64,000 bases of DNA from Takakia lepidozioides (taxonomy: Eukaryota > Streptophyta > Takakiopsida > Takakiales > Takakiaceae): contig CM060731.1 in NCBI GenBank assembly GCA_030704615.1, positions 10,230,001 through 10,294,000 of the forward strand. The letters are read 5' to 3'. The translations under genes were made by a program, and so were the position numbers. The notes beneath the pieces are model-generated. The model was not told where the DNA came from. It did no database searches and saw only the letters and a list, made by a program, of their open reading frames with translations. This document shows positions 1 to 10,189 of this stretch, one piece after another. Every line of letters begins with the position of its first letter. Position 1 is the stretch's first letter.

Positions 1-123
1 TTATGTCCCGGTGAGCAGCCGAAACTCCAAGTTGGCCCGGCGGCCAGGTTGGGAGTCAGGCGCGCGCATCAAAGCGAGTAACTATGACTTGAAGGGGAGT
101 TTACCGAAGTGAGGTGTGCGACA
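1..123 (+). repeat. 3' end of the 5' LTR of gypsy copy 1
   Basis: This stretch is nearly identical to 6238-6359 and to the end of the LTR at 20222-20345. All three copies share the terminal ACA and then diverge, which fixes the LTR end at 123. Confidence 0.93.
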
Positions 124-125
124 CT

Positions 126-137
126 TGGTATCAGAGC
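126..137 (+). other. Primer binding site (initiator tRNA-Met)
   Basis: TGGTATCAGAGC is the standard plant retrotransposon primer site, complementary to the 3' end of initiator tRNA-Met. It lies two bases after the LTR end, where reverse transcription of the element would start. Confidence 0.95.
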
Positions 138-178
138 TTAGAGTTCAGTACGCGATCGTCCTTGGGATTGGCCTCATC

Positions 179-1255
179 ATGGGGTCGGGCAAGCCGAAGC
201 GAAAGCGGAACGGCCCAAAAGATGATGATCCCGGTGAGCCCGATGGGGGCGACGTGTCACCGAGGCGGCCGTTTGAGGAAGCGATATGTTTCCGAAAACG
301 AGGCCGCTCAGAGCGGGAGGAATCCGAGGAGTCGGAGCCCGAGGAATCTTTGAGAGCTCCGACAAACCAAGAGATGCCTCCCATGCCGGCAGCCTTTTGG
401 GAAGGGTTGTTGGCGCAGTTTGGCGGGACGTTGAAAGACGTGTTGAAGGCGGCTAATGCCACTTCCACCAAGGCAAAGTTTAAGGTGAAGCCTAAGGAAC
501 CCGGCACCTTCGAGGGCGTTCGAAACCGGAAGGCACTCAACACCTGGCTCCTGGAGCTAGAGCAGTACTTCCGGGCGGCCAAGTTGAGTGACGAGGATCG
601 GGTGGAAGTGGCTCCCACCTATTTGAGGGGCTATGCTCAACAATGGTGGCAGAAACGCCTTCACGACCGAGGCCCAAGCCCGGAAACCTTGAACTGGAGT
701 GAGTTCAAGGAATTGATGAAGAGACAGTTTGTGCCCCTCAACGCATCCTGGCTTGCCCGGGACAAGATGAGGAATTTGAAGCAAACAGATGACATTCGGG
801 GGTATGTCCAGGCTTTCAATGTGCTGTTGCTCGAAGTCGCGGACATGGCAGAACCAGAAATGGTCTTCAACTTTGTGGCGGGACTGGCCCCATGGGCTAG
901 GCGGAAGTTGGAGGAGAAGCCACCCAAGACTTTGAACGAGGCAATTGAGAGAGCTGAATGTTTCTCGGATGTCCCTAGGGGTGAGAGACAAGGCCGTACG
1001 GAGCTGAACCACAAGAAGACCCGGCGGGAAGGTGACTCCTCCCGACCGGAAAAGAAGTGGGATAGGCCACGCGGCGAAAATGGCACGTGGAAATCGAAGG
1101 GAGGGCCTTCACACGTCAAGGCGGCACCCGGTGCTTCGAAAGGAAAAGGGTGTGGAGCGACTTATGGCGGACAGAAGGCGACCTTTGATGGAGTGTGTTT
1201 CAATTGCGGGGAGCCCGGGCACATGGCCAAGAAGTGCACGAAGCCCGGCAATTGA
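179..1255 (+). CDS. Gag protein of gypsy copy 1
   Basis: This is the structural capsid protein of the retrotransposon. The frame is open from the leader, and the first ATG giving a normal basic N terminus (MGSGKPKRKR) is at 179, giving 358 residues. The central part, about residues 100-270, has the helix-rich retrotransposon gag pattern, including WLLELEQYFRAAKLSDEDRV and a following region around AQQWWQKR. The C terminus is basic and ends in one CCHC zinc knuckle, CFNCGEPGHMAKKC, which would bind the element's RNA. The TGA at 1253 is followed three bases later by the ATG of the pol frame, in another reading frame. No internal stop is seen, unlike pol. Confidence 0.9.
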   Translation: MGSGKPKRKRNGPKDDDPGEPDGGDVSPRRPFEEAICFRKRGRSEREESEESEPEESLRAPTNQEMPPMPAAFWEGLLAQFGGTLKDVLKAANATSTKAKFKVKPKEPGTFEGVRNRKALNTWLLELEQYFRAAKLSDEDRVEVAPTYLRGYAQQWWQKRLHDRGPSPETLNWSEFKELMKRQFVPLNASWLARDKMRNLKQTDDIRGYVQAFNVLLLEVADMAEPEMVFNFVAGLAPWARRKLEEKPPKTLNEAIERAECFSDVPRGERQGRTELNHKKTRREGDSSRPEKKWDRPRGENGTWKSKGGPSHVKAAPGASKGKGCGATYGGQKATFDGVCFNCGEPGHMAKKCTKPGN

Positions 1256-1257
1256 AC

Positions 1258-4200
1258 ATGACTCGGGCGACCACGGAGCTGTCGGAAGATACCATCAGTC
1301 GCTTGGTGGAAGCGGTGGTCGCCAGGACTTGCAAGGTAGGCAAATTTTCTTGTGAGTTGTATCAGGAAACTGGCGCCTTACGAAAAGGGAGTCAGTTATT
1401 GTTCGTGGATGGGATAATATCCGGAACTAATGTGTCGTTGTTGGTGGACACAGGAGCGTCGCACTCCTTCATGACGCCGGCGGCGGCGCGAAAGTTGGGA
1501 CTCCCGACAAGTGACGTGGGGGCCCTATTGAGGTGCGCTCTGCCAAAGGAGAACCTCAGTTGGCGACAAGGTTGGCGTTTGATGTTCCTCTTCAACTGGG
1601 GAGTTGGGAGGGACGTGAGAACTTCACTATCTGCGAGATCGATGGAGTGGATCTCATTTTTGGGATGACCTTTTTGAGCAAATCCGGAGCGGTCATAGAT
1701 GGCCGCAAGAGAGTAGTCACGCTGCCATGTGGGAATGGTGGCGAGGTTTTACGAGTGTCGGAAACGCCCAAATCCGTGGGAGGGCGAATAAACCTTCTAT
1801 CAGCAAAGGAGTGGGCCGTGGAGGAGACACACGAGTCCCAGTTTTTGCTTTACATTAGAGAAGTGAAAGGAGAAGGCGATGGGGAGCCGAGCCCAGATTG
1901 GATCAAGGGGATTTTGGAGAAATACCAGGATGTGATGCCGGAGGATTTACCAAGCGGCTTGCCGCGAAGAGAGTTGACCACAAAATTGAGGTGATACCGG
2001 GATCGGAACCGCCTGCCAAGGCGCCCTACCGGTTGAGCCACAAAGAGTTGGTCGAGCTGAAGACTCAGCTCAAAGATCTAATGTCAAAGGGGTACATCCG
2101 GCCGAGTAAGTCACCTTACGGAGCCCCGGTGCTATTTGCAGACAAGAAGGATGGGACGCTGCGGATGTGTGTCGATTACAGGGCTCTGAATAAGGTGACT
2201 ATCAAAAACCGGTACCCTTTGCCAAGGATCGACGACCTCTTCGATCGGTTGGCAGGAGCGAAGTATTTCAGCCGGATCGACTTGCGCTCCGGCTATCACC
2301 AAATTCGGGTGGCGGAAGGAGATGAGGAGAAGACCGCGTGCAGGACAAGGTATGGTTCATATGAGTTCTTGGTGATGCCTTTTGGGCTCACCAATGCACC
2401 AGCGACATTTAGCACGCTGATGAACAGCCTTTTCCAGGAGTGGTTGGATGACTTTGTGATCGTGTACATCGACGACATCTTGGTGTACTCGAAAACAAAG
2501 GAGGAGCACCTGGAGCACCTCAAAAGGGTGTTCCAAAAATTGCGAGAAGGGAAGCTGTATGCCAAAGCTTCAAAGTGCGAATTCGGGGTCACAAAAGTGG
2601 AGTTCTTGGGGCACGTGATTACACAGGATGGGATCAAAATGGATGACAGAAAGGTGAGGGCGATCTTGGACTGGGAGCCTCCGACTTCGGTCCCGGGAGT
2701 GCGATCCTTCCTAGGACTCGCCTCCTATTACCGGAAGTATGTGAGAAATTTCGCCAAGATCGCGGGGCCGCTGTCGGACCTTCTGTGTAAATCCAAAGTC
2801 TGGGTATGGAACACATTTTGTGGCCAAGCTTTGCTGAATTGAAGCAGCGGATGACGGAAGCTCCAGTCTTAAAAATCCCGGAGTTCGATCGTCCGTTTGA
2901 GATTCATACAGATGCATCGGACTTCGCAATTGGGGGTGTACTTATGCAAGATGGACGTCCAGTGGCTTACGAAAGTAAGAAACTGAATGAAGTGGAGCGA
3001 CGGTGGCCGACGCACGAAAAAGAGATGAAGGCGGTGGTGGTACATTGCCTTGAACTCTGGCGCCACTATGTTGGTTCCAACCCAGTGAAGGTGTTCACGG
3101 ACAATGTCACGGTGAAGTATTTTGCCACGCAGCCCAAGTTGTCCCCAAAACAACTTAGGTGGCAAGATACTTTGGCAGTGTTCGACGTGGATATCCAGTA
3201 CAAACCGGGACGGGACAATGTGGTGGCCGATGCTTTAAGTAGAAAGCAGCAGCTCTTGTTGGTGTACAAGGGCGAGACGGCGCTCCAAAGGAAGATCCGG
3301 AAGGCTTGCCGGAAGGATGAGCTGGCAAAGTGCGTGATGCAGACTTGAGAATGGGGGTTAAATCGCAGTTCCACTTGCAAAACGGACTGCTCCGGTATAA
3401 GCAAAAACGTCTCTATGTGCCAAAGGGAGGGATCAGGGATAGTCTCTTGAGAGAATGCCATGATAGCCCGCTTGCGGGCCACGGTGGAGCCAAGCGCACT
3501 GCGGCACTCTTGAAGAAAGAGTATTTCTGGCCCAAACTGAGGGAGGAGGCAGAGGAGAGTATGTAAGACATGCACCACATGCCAACAAAACCGGAGCGAG
3601 TAAAAAAGCAAGCGGGGCTGTTACAACCCTTGCCGATTCCAGAGGGGACTTGGGAAAGCGTCTCGATGGATTTCATGACTGCTATGCCGCTGTCAAAAGG
3701 ATTCGATGCAATCATGGTGGTGGTGGTAGATAGGTTCAGTAAAATGGCCCATTTCATCCCCACCAAGGAGACGGCAACTGCGCAGGAGACAGGGCGACTT
3801 TACTTCGCCCACGTCTTAAAGCATCATGGAGTCCCGAAGGATATTGTCTCGGACCGCGACCCAAAGTTTACGAGTAAATTCTGGAGAGCACTTTGGAAGA
3901 AGATGGGGACGAGGCTGAAGATGAGCACCGCCTTCCGACCTACGACGGACGGCCAAACGGAAAGAGTGAATTCCGTAGTGAAGCAATTCTTGCGGAATTA
4001 CGTGTCGGCAGACCAATCAGACTGGATGGAACACTTAGACGCGGCAGAGTTCTGTTATAATAACACAGAACACTCCGCGACGGGAGTTTCCCCTTTGTGT
4101 TGGTCTATGGAAAAGCACCTCTGGTGCCGACAAGTTGGGCCGCCCAGGACGTTGAGGAACCGGCAGTAGCGGCGGTACTGGAAGAACGCGAGCGTTTGTT

Positions 4201-4734
4201 GAAGCTCGCAAAGTACAACATTGCCAAAGCTAGGAAACGGTATGAAAGGCAGGCGAATCGGAAGCGGAGGGAAGTGAAGTTTGAGGCAGGCACAGAGGTC
4301 TGGTTGAACATCAAGAATTTTCGACTACCTCCGGAAATGAGTCCGAAGTTCGTACCTCCGTATGCGGGTCCCTTTCGCATTCGGAGGGTTATGAATGAGG
4401 ATGTGTATGAATTGGAGCTGCCAGCAAACAGCAAGGTGCACCCAGTATTCCATGTCTCCCTTTTGAAGCCTTACTTCAAAGATGAAGCACGTCCGAATCG
4501 GCAGCAAGTGTTGCGTCCGCCACCTATGCTGTTGGATCATGAAAATGAACCGAGTACGAGGTGGAGGCAATACTTAAGTCGAGGAGGTTCAAGAACCGAG
4601 AAACGGAGTATCTCGTCAAATGGAAGGGCTATCATCTTGTGGAGGCATCTTGGGTGCGTGCCTCAGAAATGGGAAACGCATCCGAGGCAGTTGCAGCGTT
4701 CGAAGGGCGACCTCAAAAGCGGAAGAAGCGTTGA
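1258..4734 (+). pseudogene. Pol polyprotein of gypsy copy 1 (protease, RT, RNase H, integrase, chromodomain), frameshifted
   Basis: The order is aspartic protease (LLVDTGASHSF, about 1440-1475), reverse transcriptase (about 1980-2790, with the catalytic YIDDILVYS near 2466), RNase H (about 2820-3240, starting [13 protein letters not shown]), the integrase zinc-binding segment (about 3440-3560), the integrase core (about 3650-4060, with VSDRDPKFTS and a TTDGQTERVN region), and a chromodomain (about 4545-4680, with YLVKWKGYH). The frame changes near 1550, 1960, 2815, 3345, 3560, 4130 and 4550. The amino-acid signal resumes at once after each break, so the lesions are small indels. Copy 2 is very similar but breaks at different places. 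This is either recent decay or residual sequencing indels. Confidence 0.92.
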
Positions 4735-4751
4735 TGGGGACATCAACCTTG

Positions 4752-4768
4752 GAGCGTGGGGGAGGAAA
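4752..4768 (+). other. Polypurine tract of gypsy copy 1
   Basis: The purine-rich run GAGCGTGGGGGAGGAAA lies immediately before the TG that opens the 3' LTR. It is the expected primer for plus-strand DNA synthesis. The same run precedes the LTR of copy 2. Confidence 0.85.
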
Positions 4769-6359
4769 TGCATGCTTAGCCCGGTTTAGCTAGCTCAGGA
4801 ATCCGATTGCAAAAACTTGTATTGTACAAAAATTTGTGATAAAGGAAATGGGTTCCAAATATTGTGCGTCCTATTGTGTTTGGAATGGTGATGCATGGTG
4901 TGGTTGGCTGGTGTGTAGAATGCATGCTAGCTTACAAAAGTGGGAGAGGTAAATTGGGTTAATCGTGTGTTTGCGCAGTGCCGAAATCGGGTGACTCCCA
5001 TCCAAGGGGCAAGGAAACTTGCGCCTTATTTGGGAGTTCAAGTGCTAGTGCGCACCTGGCGCGTGCGCTACTATAACTGCGCTACCGAGGGGGTTGCCTT
5101 GTAGTGCGGGCTAACGCGGAAGCTACGTGCTTCCGTTCACGTACTAATCGTGTAGCCTCGGGACGAAGTCGTAGTGCGGCTTCGGCGTGTTCCCGTACCT
5201 CAGGCCAGCATTCCAAGGCGGACCCAATTGTAGTGATTGGGGCGCACGGTTGGTTCAAGGTTATCTTCCTAGTCAAAGAGGGTTTCAGGTGAACCCTTGC
5301 TCAAGGTGATGCCAAAAGCGGCATCATGAGCGATCGCAAGCAATGTTGTTGCAGTAAGGCGATTCGATCCTCGGGGAGGATCGTTCCTTGGCCTTGAAGT
5401 AGGCCAAGAAGAGTGCACTGGGAGGAGCTGGAGAGGCTCCACCCTTGGCCGGGACTTGGAGGAAGTCGGCCGAACTAGCTAGTGGAGAGTGGAGTCAAGT
5501 GTGGGGTTTGGTTCTTTGCCATGGGACGCCATGGTACGGAAACAAACTCCTTGATGTGGGACGCCACAACTTGGATGTTCGTTTCTACAAAATGGACAAG
5601 TCGATGAGGACATCGACTCCCTGTTGGTAGGGGTGTGTGTCGCGGCCCTTTGCCTTGAGGGCAGGGGGTCGGGACACATGAGGGGCTGCCCCTGTGGTGG
5701 GGGCAGCGGCAGCGATAGGTATGGGGGGCTGAAGCACCCTTGAGTGCCCAAGGCACTCAAGGAGGCGGAGGCGCTCACTAGGTGGAGCCCCGCACACCGG
5801 GTTGCGGTGGAGGTGGCTCCACAAGGGGTGGTGGTAGCTTAGTGGGACTTAGTGGGGGTGGCATAGGACTCACCATGGGGTGGAGACCTCGAGGTGGGAG
5901 TCGTGGGGAGTCTTGGGACTCATCACGGTCCATTGGGGCCGCGGTGAGTGGGCCAAGACTCACCGCGACTCACCACCGGGAGTCGAGGGTTTTCGTGGTG
6001 GTTCGCCATAAAATGGCATGGCTGGTTATGAAACCCCCGCGGACAGCTACAGAAGTATATATAGGGAGTAGTAACCCCGAGAACGGTGCAAGCCCGTTGG
6101 TGACCAAAAACTAGTGAGTAAGCGAGCGAGCCGGAAAGCGACCAAAGAGTGGGGAGCTGTTCCGGACTGCCATCTACCAAAGGGAATTCTCCTAGTCCCA
6201 AATAGGTGGAGGGTTTAGAGGGAGCGGAAGGGGACCGTTATGTCCCGGTGAGCAGCCGAACTCCAAGTTGGCCCGGCGGCCAGGTTGGGAGTCAGGCGCG
6301 CGCATCAAAGCGAGTAACTATGACTTGAAGGGGAGTTTACCGAAGTGAGGTGTGCGACA
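4769..6359 (+). repeat. 3' LTR of gypsy copy 1 (about 1.59 kb)
   Basis: It starts TGCATGCTTAGC directly after the polypurine tract and ends ACA at 6359. It is collinear with the LTR at 18747-20345, with scattered small indels. A promoter-like TATATATA box lies at 6056-6063. Short ORFs inside it have no recognisable product. Confidence 0.92.
6056..6063 (+). promoter_or_regulatory. TATA box of the gypsy LTR promoter
   Basis: TATATATA, about 300 bases before the LTR end, is conserved at 20040-20047 in the copy 2 LTR. Its place between U3 and R fits the RNA polymerase II promoter of the element; the exact start site is not known. Confidence 0.6.
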
Positions 6360-6364
6360 CGGTG

Positions 6365-7965
6365 GGCACCATCGAGTTGGATGATTTTATCCAAGAGTTT
6401 GATAGTTGGTGTGCAGCAAATGCGCAATCCACAACTATTTACGCCTTTCATGGCATGGAAGGGGCTGTTTCAGCACCTTGGGGCCGGATGATTACCATGA
6501 GTTCAGGCGGGGCATGAGGTTGAGATCAAGGAGTGGAGGTGTACTGGTCACCCGACTATGTCTCCATCACTAGGGGCTCTAGAGCCACGAGGGCAGTGGC
6601 TACACCTCTTCAGCAAGCAGCAGTGGGACTAATGGGACTGGTGGTACAGTAGCTATGACGTCCACCCAAGCCACTACCGCACCAGCACTAGCACCCGTGC
6701 CTGCCTTTAACCCTGTTGTGGAGTTCTTCGAAGAGTTGAGAGGGAACTACCAAGGTGATGAGAAGTTGCGGAGCTTGCAAGAGTTCCAATGGAAGCCGAC
6801 TGAGAGCTTGAGGGAGGCTTTCATCGCATGAGGTGCTTGATAAATGTAACCCAAGGGGTTACGGAAGCTCAGGCAGTCCAATTCTGGTATGGATATTGGA
6901 CAAGGAGCTGAGGAGAAAGGTGCGGGATGTAACTCTCCTACAAGTGGCCCAACCTACCTTAGCAAATGTGTTTTTGCTGGCAGAGCGGATAAAGCTCAAC
7001 ATGGTGAAGGAACGAGTGGTCATGGTGGGATTTGCTAAGGAGACACCACGGGGTAGTGGTGCTCCTAGCCAACCACTACCTCAACGTGCTCAAGGCAACA
7101 AGGGGGCTCAGGTGAAGCTCAGGGAAGGACAGAGAGGACCTCAGATGCAGGGGTCTCTCCCTTCATTTGCAGGCCAACAACGGGTGGAGGTGGTGTGTTG
7201 GACATGTGGAGGACCCCATGTCAAGAAGGATTGCCCAGAGGGAGGCAAATGGCACATGCACAGCCTGCACAGTTGCAGTGTGGGCATTGTGGCAAGCATG
7301 GACATGGAGAGGCCCAGTGTTATGGTTTGCATTTTGAGTTGCGCCCAGGCCAGTTCCAAGGGAACAATGGTGGTCGGGGGCGAGGTGGGGCAGCCCAGAG
7401 AGGACGAGATGGCCAGGCACGAGGTGCAGGCCAAGGGCAAGCTCAACATGGCCAAGGACGCGGAGGTCAGGGTGTTGACCAAGGCATGGCCAACCGGCTT
7501 CAGCAGCTAGAGCAGAGGCTCGCTACCATGGCTACAGCTCAGGTGGTACCGGCTCCAAGGCCGGATGGTCCACCTCCTGCTCCTGAGAGAGGAGATATGG
7601 GAGGCATGGGATTCATGTGCGGAGCAACACTACCACTAGTGCTGGTGGAGTCTGCTGCAGCCGTGACTCGAGGAGCAGCACGAGTTCCTGAGCCACGAGG
7701 TGCAGAGGTGGAGTTGGATCCACAGTGTGGGGAGGCAAGCCGTCAGGCTAGGCTTCCTCAGTCATTCACATTGGCAGAGACAGTGTCGACGCCATCCATG
7801 GCACCTAATTCTCGTCTGACAGTTACCGAGGCGGAGGTTACTATGCCATTGGGGAGAGCTACACGGGTAGCACCACTACCTAGTGTTGCCAAGGCTATAG
7901 CAGCTAGTGTGCTGCTGGGAGCGGCCACATCTGTGTACCAGGTCCATTGTTCTCGGCTACCATGA
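6365..7965 (+). pseudogene. Gag of the methyltransferase-bearing retrotransposon, frameshifted
   Basis: The frame opens with VGTIELDDFIQEFDSWC, a capsid N-terminal signature, and is interrupted from gypsy copy 1 upward. After a frame change it continues through a capsid-like region: FFEELRGNY near 6725, then a segment around LDKELRRKVRDVTLLQVAQP near 6900. Two CCHC knuckles follow, CWTCGGPHVKKDC (about 7195) and CGHCGKHGHGEAQC (about 7280), which sit in different frames. The C-terminal part, to the stop at 7963, is rich in Gly, Arg, Gln and Pro. At least two small indels break the frame. The related minus-strand fragment near 55.6-56.0 kb shows what an uninterrupted 5' end looks like. Confidence 0.85.
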
Positions 7966-8123
7966 TTGCGATGCCGGGGGTAAGACCAGCTGAGGTGTTC
8001 AGGCTGGCTGTGAGAGTAGGGAGGTTACTTCATCTTCTGCGGAGATAGTGGGAGGTGTAGTGCCGGAGGGATCCTCGGATTTGAGGGTCAAGACTGCCAC
8101 GGCAAGCTGCAGCTACCAGGTTG

Positions 8124-9908
8124 ATGGAGCTGCCAGCTAGGCTAGCCATTGGGCGCACCATGGTGACACCTGGAGTTGTCATGTTAGACAACCAGGATGG
8201 CATTTTCTGTTTGAGTGGACCGACAGGCAAGAGGTACCGGCCACTGCGGGTCTTGTTGGACTCGGGAGGTCAGCCATTGATGCTGGGCAGAGCTGCTATT
8301 GCAGGCTTGGGCCTCACGGAGGCGGATATGGAGCCTTGTCCTTTCCAGATACAGACGTCTCTAGGAGGATCGGAGCAGGCTCGGGGCATGACACGGCGTG
8401 AGTTGGCTATCAGACTATGGCCGGATCACCCTACATCTGGCTCAGTGATGCGAGCCAAGGCCATTGTGACAGATGCAGTCTTGTACGATGTCCTAGTTGG
8501 TGGGGCAGTGTTGTACCCCATGGGCTTCACCCTAGATTTTTGGGAAGAGTCAGCTTCTGATAGGCCTGGATGGCAGTCAGGGGAGGGTCGGCGTGTGCAG
8601 CTCCCTGTGACGTTCATAGGAAGAGTTGCGGTTGCCCAGCGAGGCAAGATGCCGACACTAGCAGCATTCACAGTTGCAGTGGGTTGGCTTGGAGAGTTGC
8701 TTGAGGGCAACACTCATTCAGAGGATGTGTCACCTCCGGGAGAACAGGATGACATGTATGGTATGGCGGAGTTGCCTGCCATAATTGTTCAAACTCCATT
8801 GTGGGGCATGAGCAAGGATTTGCAGCAGGTTGCTGATCGACGGGTGCAACAAGCCTGGGTAGAGGCTTTTGTACCAGCAGGAAAGGAGGAGAGTGCGGGG
8901 ATTGCACCAGGACCGCCTCAATTGTCACCATTGGATACCACACCTATTGTGTGGCAGTATCCGGATGAAGGCATTTATCTTCTGGACTTGTTTGGCGAGA
9001 TCAACACCGGATTGGCTGCTGTGTTACAGGCATGTGTACGAGTTTGGCGTTACCTGTATGTGGAGAGGGATGAGACTGCACGACGCGTTTCACTTCGCCA
9101 TGTTGCTCAGTTGGTACAGCAGTACCTTGAGTTGTTGCCGGTGTCTGCAGTTCGTGGATATCAGCAGGCCTTGCCAGCAGACATTTTGTTGCTGGGGGCG
9201 CAAGATTTGGAGCGGGTTGGCTCCATTGATATGGTAGTGGCAGGTTGGCCCTGCCAAGGGCATTCATTAGCTTGGCATGGCAATGGATTGCGAGACTCGA
9301 GGTCGGGTCTGTTTTGGGAGATGGTGCGGGTTTTGCGTCACTTGCAGCTTCATCAAGCTGTATCTCCAACATACATCTTGGAGAATGTGCCACTGATGGG
9401 CGATTCTCGAGCCAGGGTAATGGCCAGTGTGCATCAAGCCCGGTCGTGGATTGGGTCAGCAGTGTTGCTAGATGCAGCTACAGTGGGGTCACGGGCTCAT
9501 CGTCCACGGCTATGGTGGACTAACTTGATGCCACCCGCACTGCTCAAGCGTGCATTTGATGGGGTGCAGCGGCCAGCACACCTCACAGTGGATAGCATTT
9601 TGGACACAGGGAGGCAGTCTCAGCGTGTGAGACACGATGACCATTCGCCTTTGGCAGTGGTCAACAAGGTGGGTCAACCACGAGCAGCATTACCTACACT
9701 GCTCAGCTTCCCAGGATCGCATGCTTTCCGGGATAGTGGACCTGGCCTCATGTGGGATACTCAGGTGCAACAGTTAGTGGAGCCTAATGCCGACGAGCGT
9801 GAGCGGGCAATGGGTTTTACCACTGGTACCACGACGGTGCCGTCTCTTTCTGAGGCATTACGTCGTCAGGTGTTGGGGCAAGCAATGGATCTCAATTGCT
9901 TGACCTAG
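8124..9908 (+). CDS. Protease-like / cytosine-5 DNA methyltransferase polyprotein segment of a retrotransposon
   Basis: This is 594 residues with no internal stop. Residues about 35-150 look like a retroviral-type aspartic protease with RVLLDSGGQPL (Asp46). Residues about 280-594 carry the C5 methyltransferase motifs in order: motif I LDLFGEINTGLAAVL (287-301), motif IV GWPCQGHS with catalytic Cys377, motif VI ENV (420-422), motif VIII RAHRPRL (from 457), and a C-terminal motif IX/X region ending LRRQVLGQAMDLN. The enzyme would transfer methyl from S-adenosylmethionine to C5 of cytosine in DNA. Its place between gag and reverse transcriptase means it would be made with the element's polyprotein. 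The first ATG is 8124; an earlier in-frame start cannot be excluded because the upstream frame is damaged. The open frame contrasts with broken neighbours. Confidence 0.9.
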   Translation: MELPARLAIGRTMVTPGVVMLDNQDGIFCLSGPTGKRYRPLRVLLDSGGQPLMLGRAAIAGLGLTEADMEPCPFQIQTSLGGSEQARGMTRRELAIRLWPDHPTSGSVMRAKAIVTDAVLYDVLVGGAVLYPMGFTLDFWEESASDRPGWQSGEGRRVQLPVTFIGRVAVAQRGKMPTLAAFTVAVGWLGELLEGNTHSEDVSPPGEQDDMYGMAELPAIIVQTPLWGMSKDLQQVADRRVQQAWVEAFVPAGKEESAGIAPGPPQLSPLDTTPIVWQYPDEGIYLLDLFGEINTGLAAVLQACVRVWRYLYVERDETARRVSLRHVAQLVQQYLELLPVSAVRGYQQALPADILLLGAQDLERVGSIDMVVAGWPCQGHSLAWHGNGLRDSRSGLFWEMVRVLRHLQLHQAVSPTYILENVPLMGDSRARVMASVHQARSWIGSAVLLDAATVGSRAHRPRLWWTNLMPPALLKRAFDGVQRPAHLTVDSILDTGRQSQRVRHDDHSPLAVVNKVGQPRAALPTLLSFPGSHAFRDSGPGLMWDTQVQQLVEPNADERERAMGFTTGTTTVPSLSEALRRQVLGQAMDLNCLT

Positions 9909-10189
9909 ATTATCAGCTTGGCTATGGCTGAGCAACGCAGAGTGCGGAATACACTTCCCTCGATGGTCTCTCTACCTATCAAAACGGTACAGGTAGTGAG
10001 TGGGAGCGAGCATGAGAGGACCACGGGGTGCAGGCATCCATGGCACATGTGGGAGGTGCTCGAGGTTCAGAGGGAGTTGGCAGCCAGAGCGGCGGTGATG
10101 GATGAGGTTGGGGGTTTTTCTCGAGTTGAGGAAGTCCTCGAGGATGAGATGATGGGGCAGGATGAGGCCTTGTCATTGACTGAGTAGGT

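Larger units (their letters stand above)
1..6359 (+). mobile_element. Ty3/gypsy chromovirus LTR retrotransposon, copy 1 (5' LTR cut by window edge)
   Basis: The order is end of 5' LTR, tRNA-iMet primer binding site, gag, protease, reverse transcriptase, RNase H, integrase, chromodomain, polypurine tract and 3' LTR. Integrase after RNase H, plus a C-terminal chromodomain, defines a chromovirus of the Ty3/gypsy group. The first 123 bases match the end of the 3' LTR (6238-6359) apart from one missing A, so the insertion is young. Gag is open, but pol needs several frame changes. The 3' flank begins CGGTGGGCACC, which continues the gag sequence of another retrotransposon, so this copy is nested in that element. 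The 5' flank and its target duplication lie outside the window. Confidence 0.95.

Noticed and set aside
145-618. 157-codon minus ORF opposite gypsy gag
   Set aside because: It is a shadow of the strongly supported gag frame.
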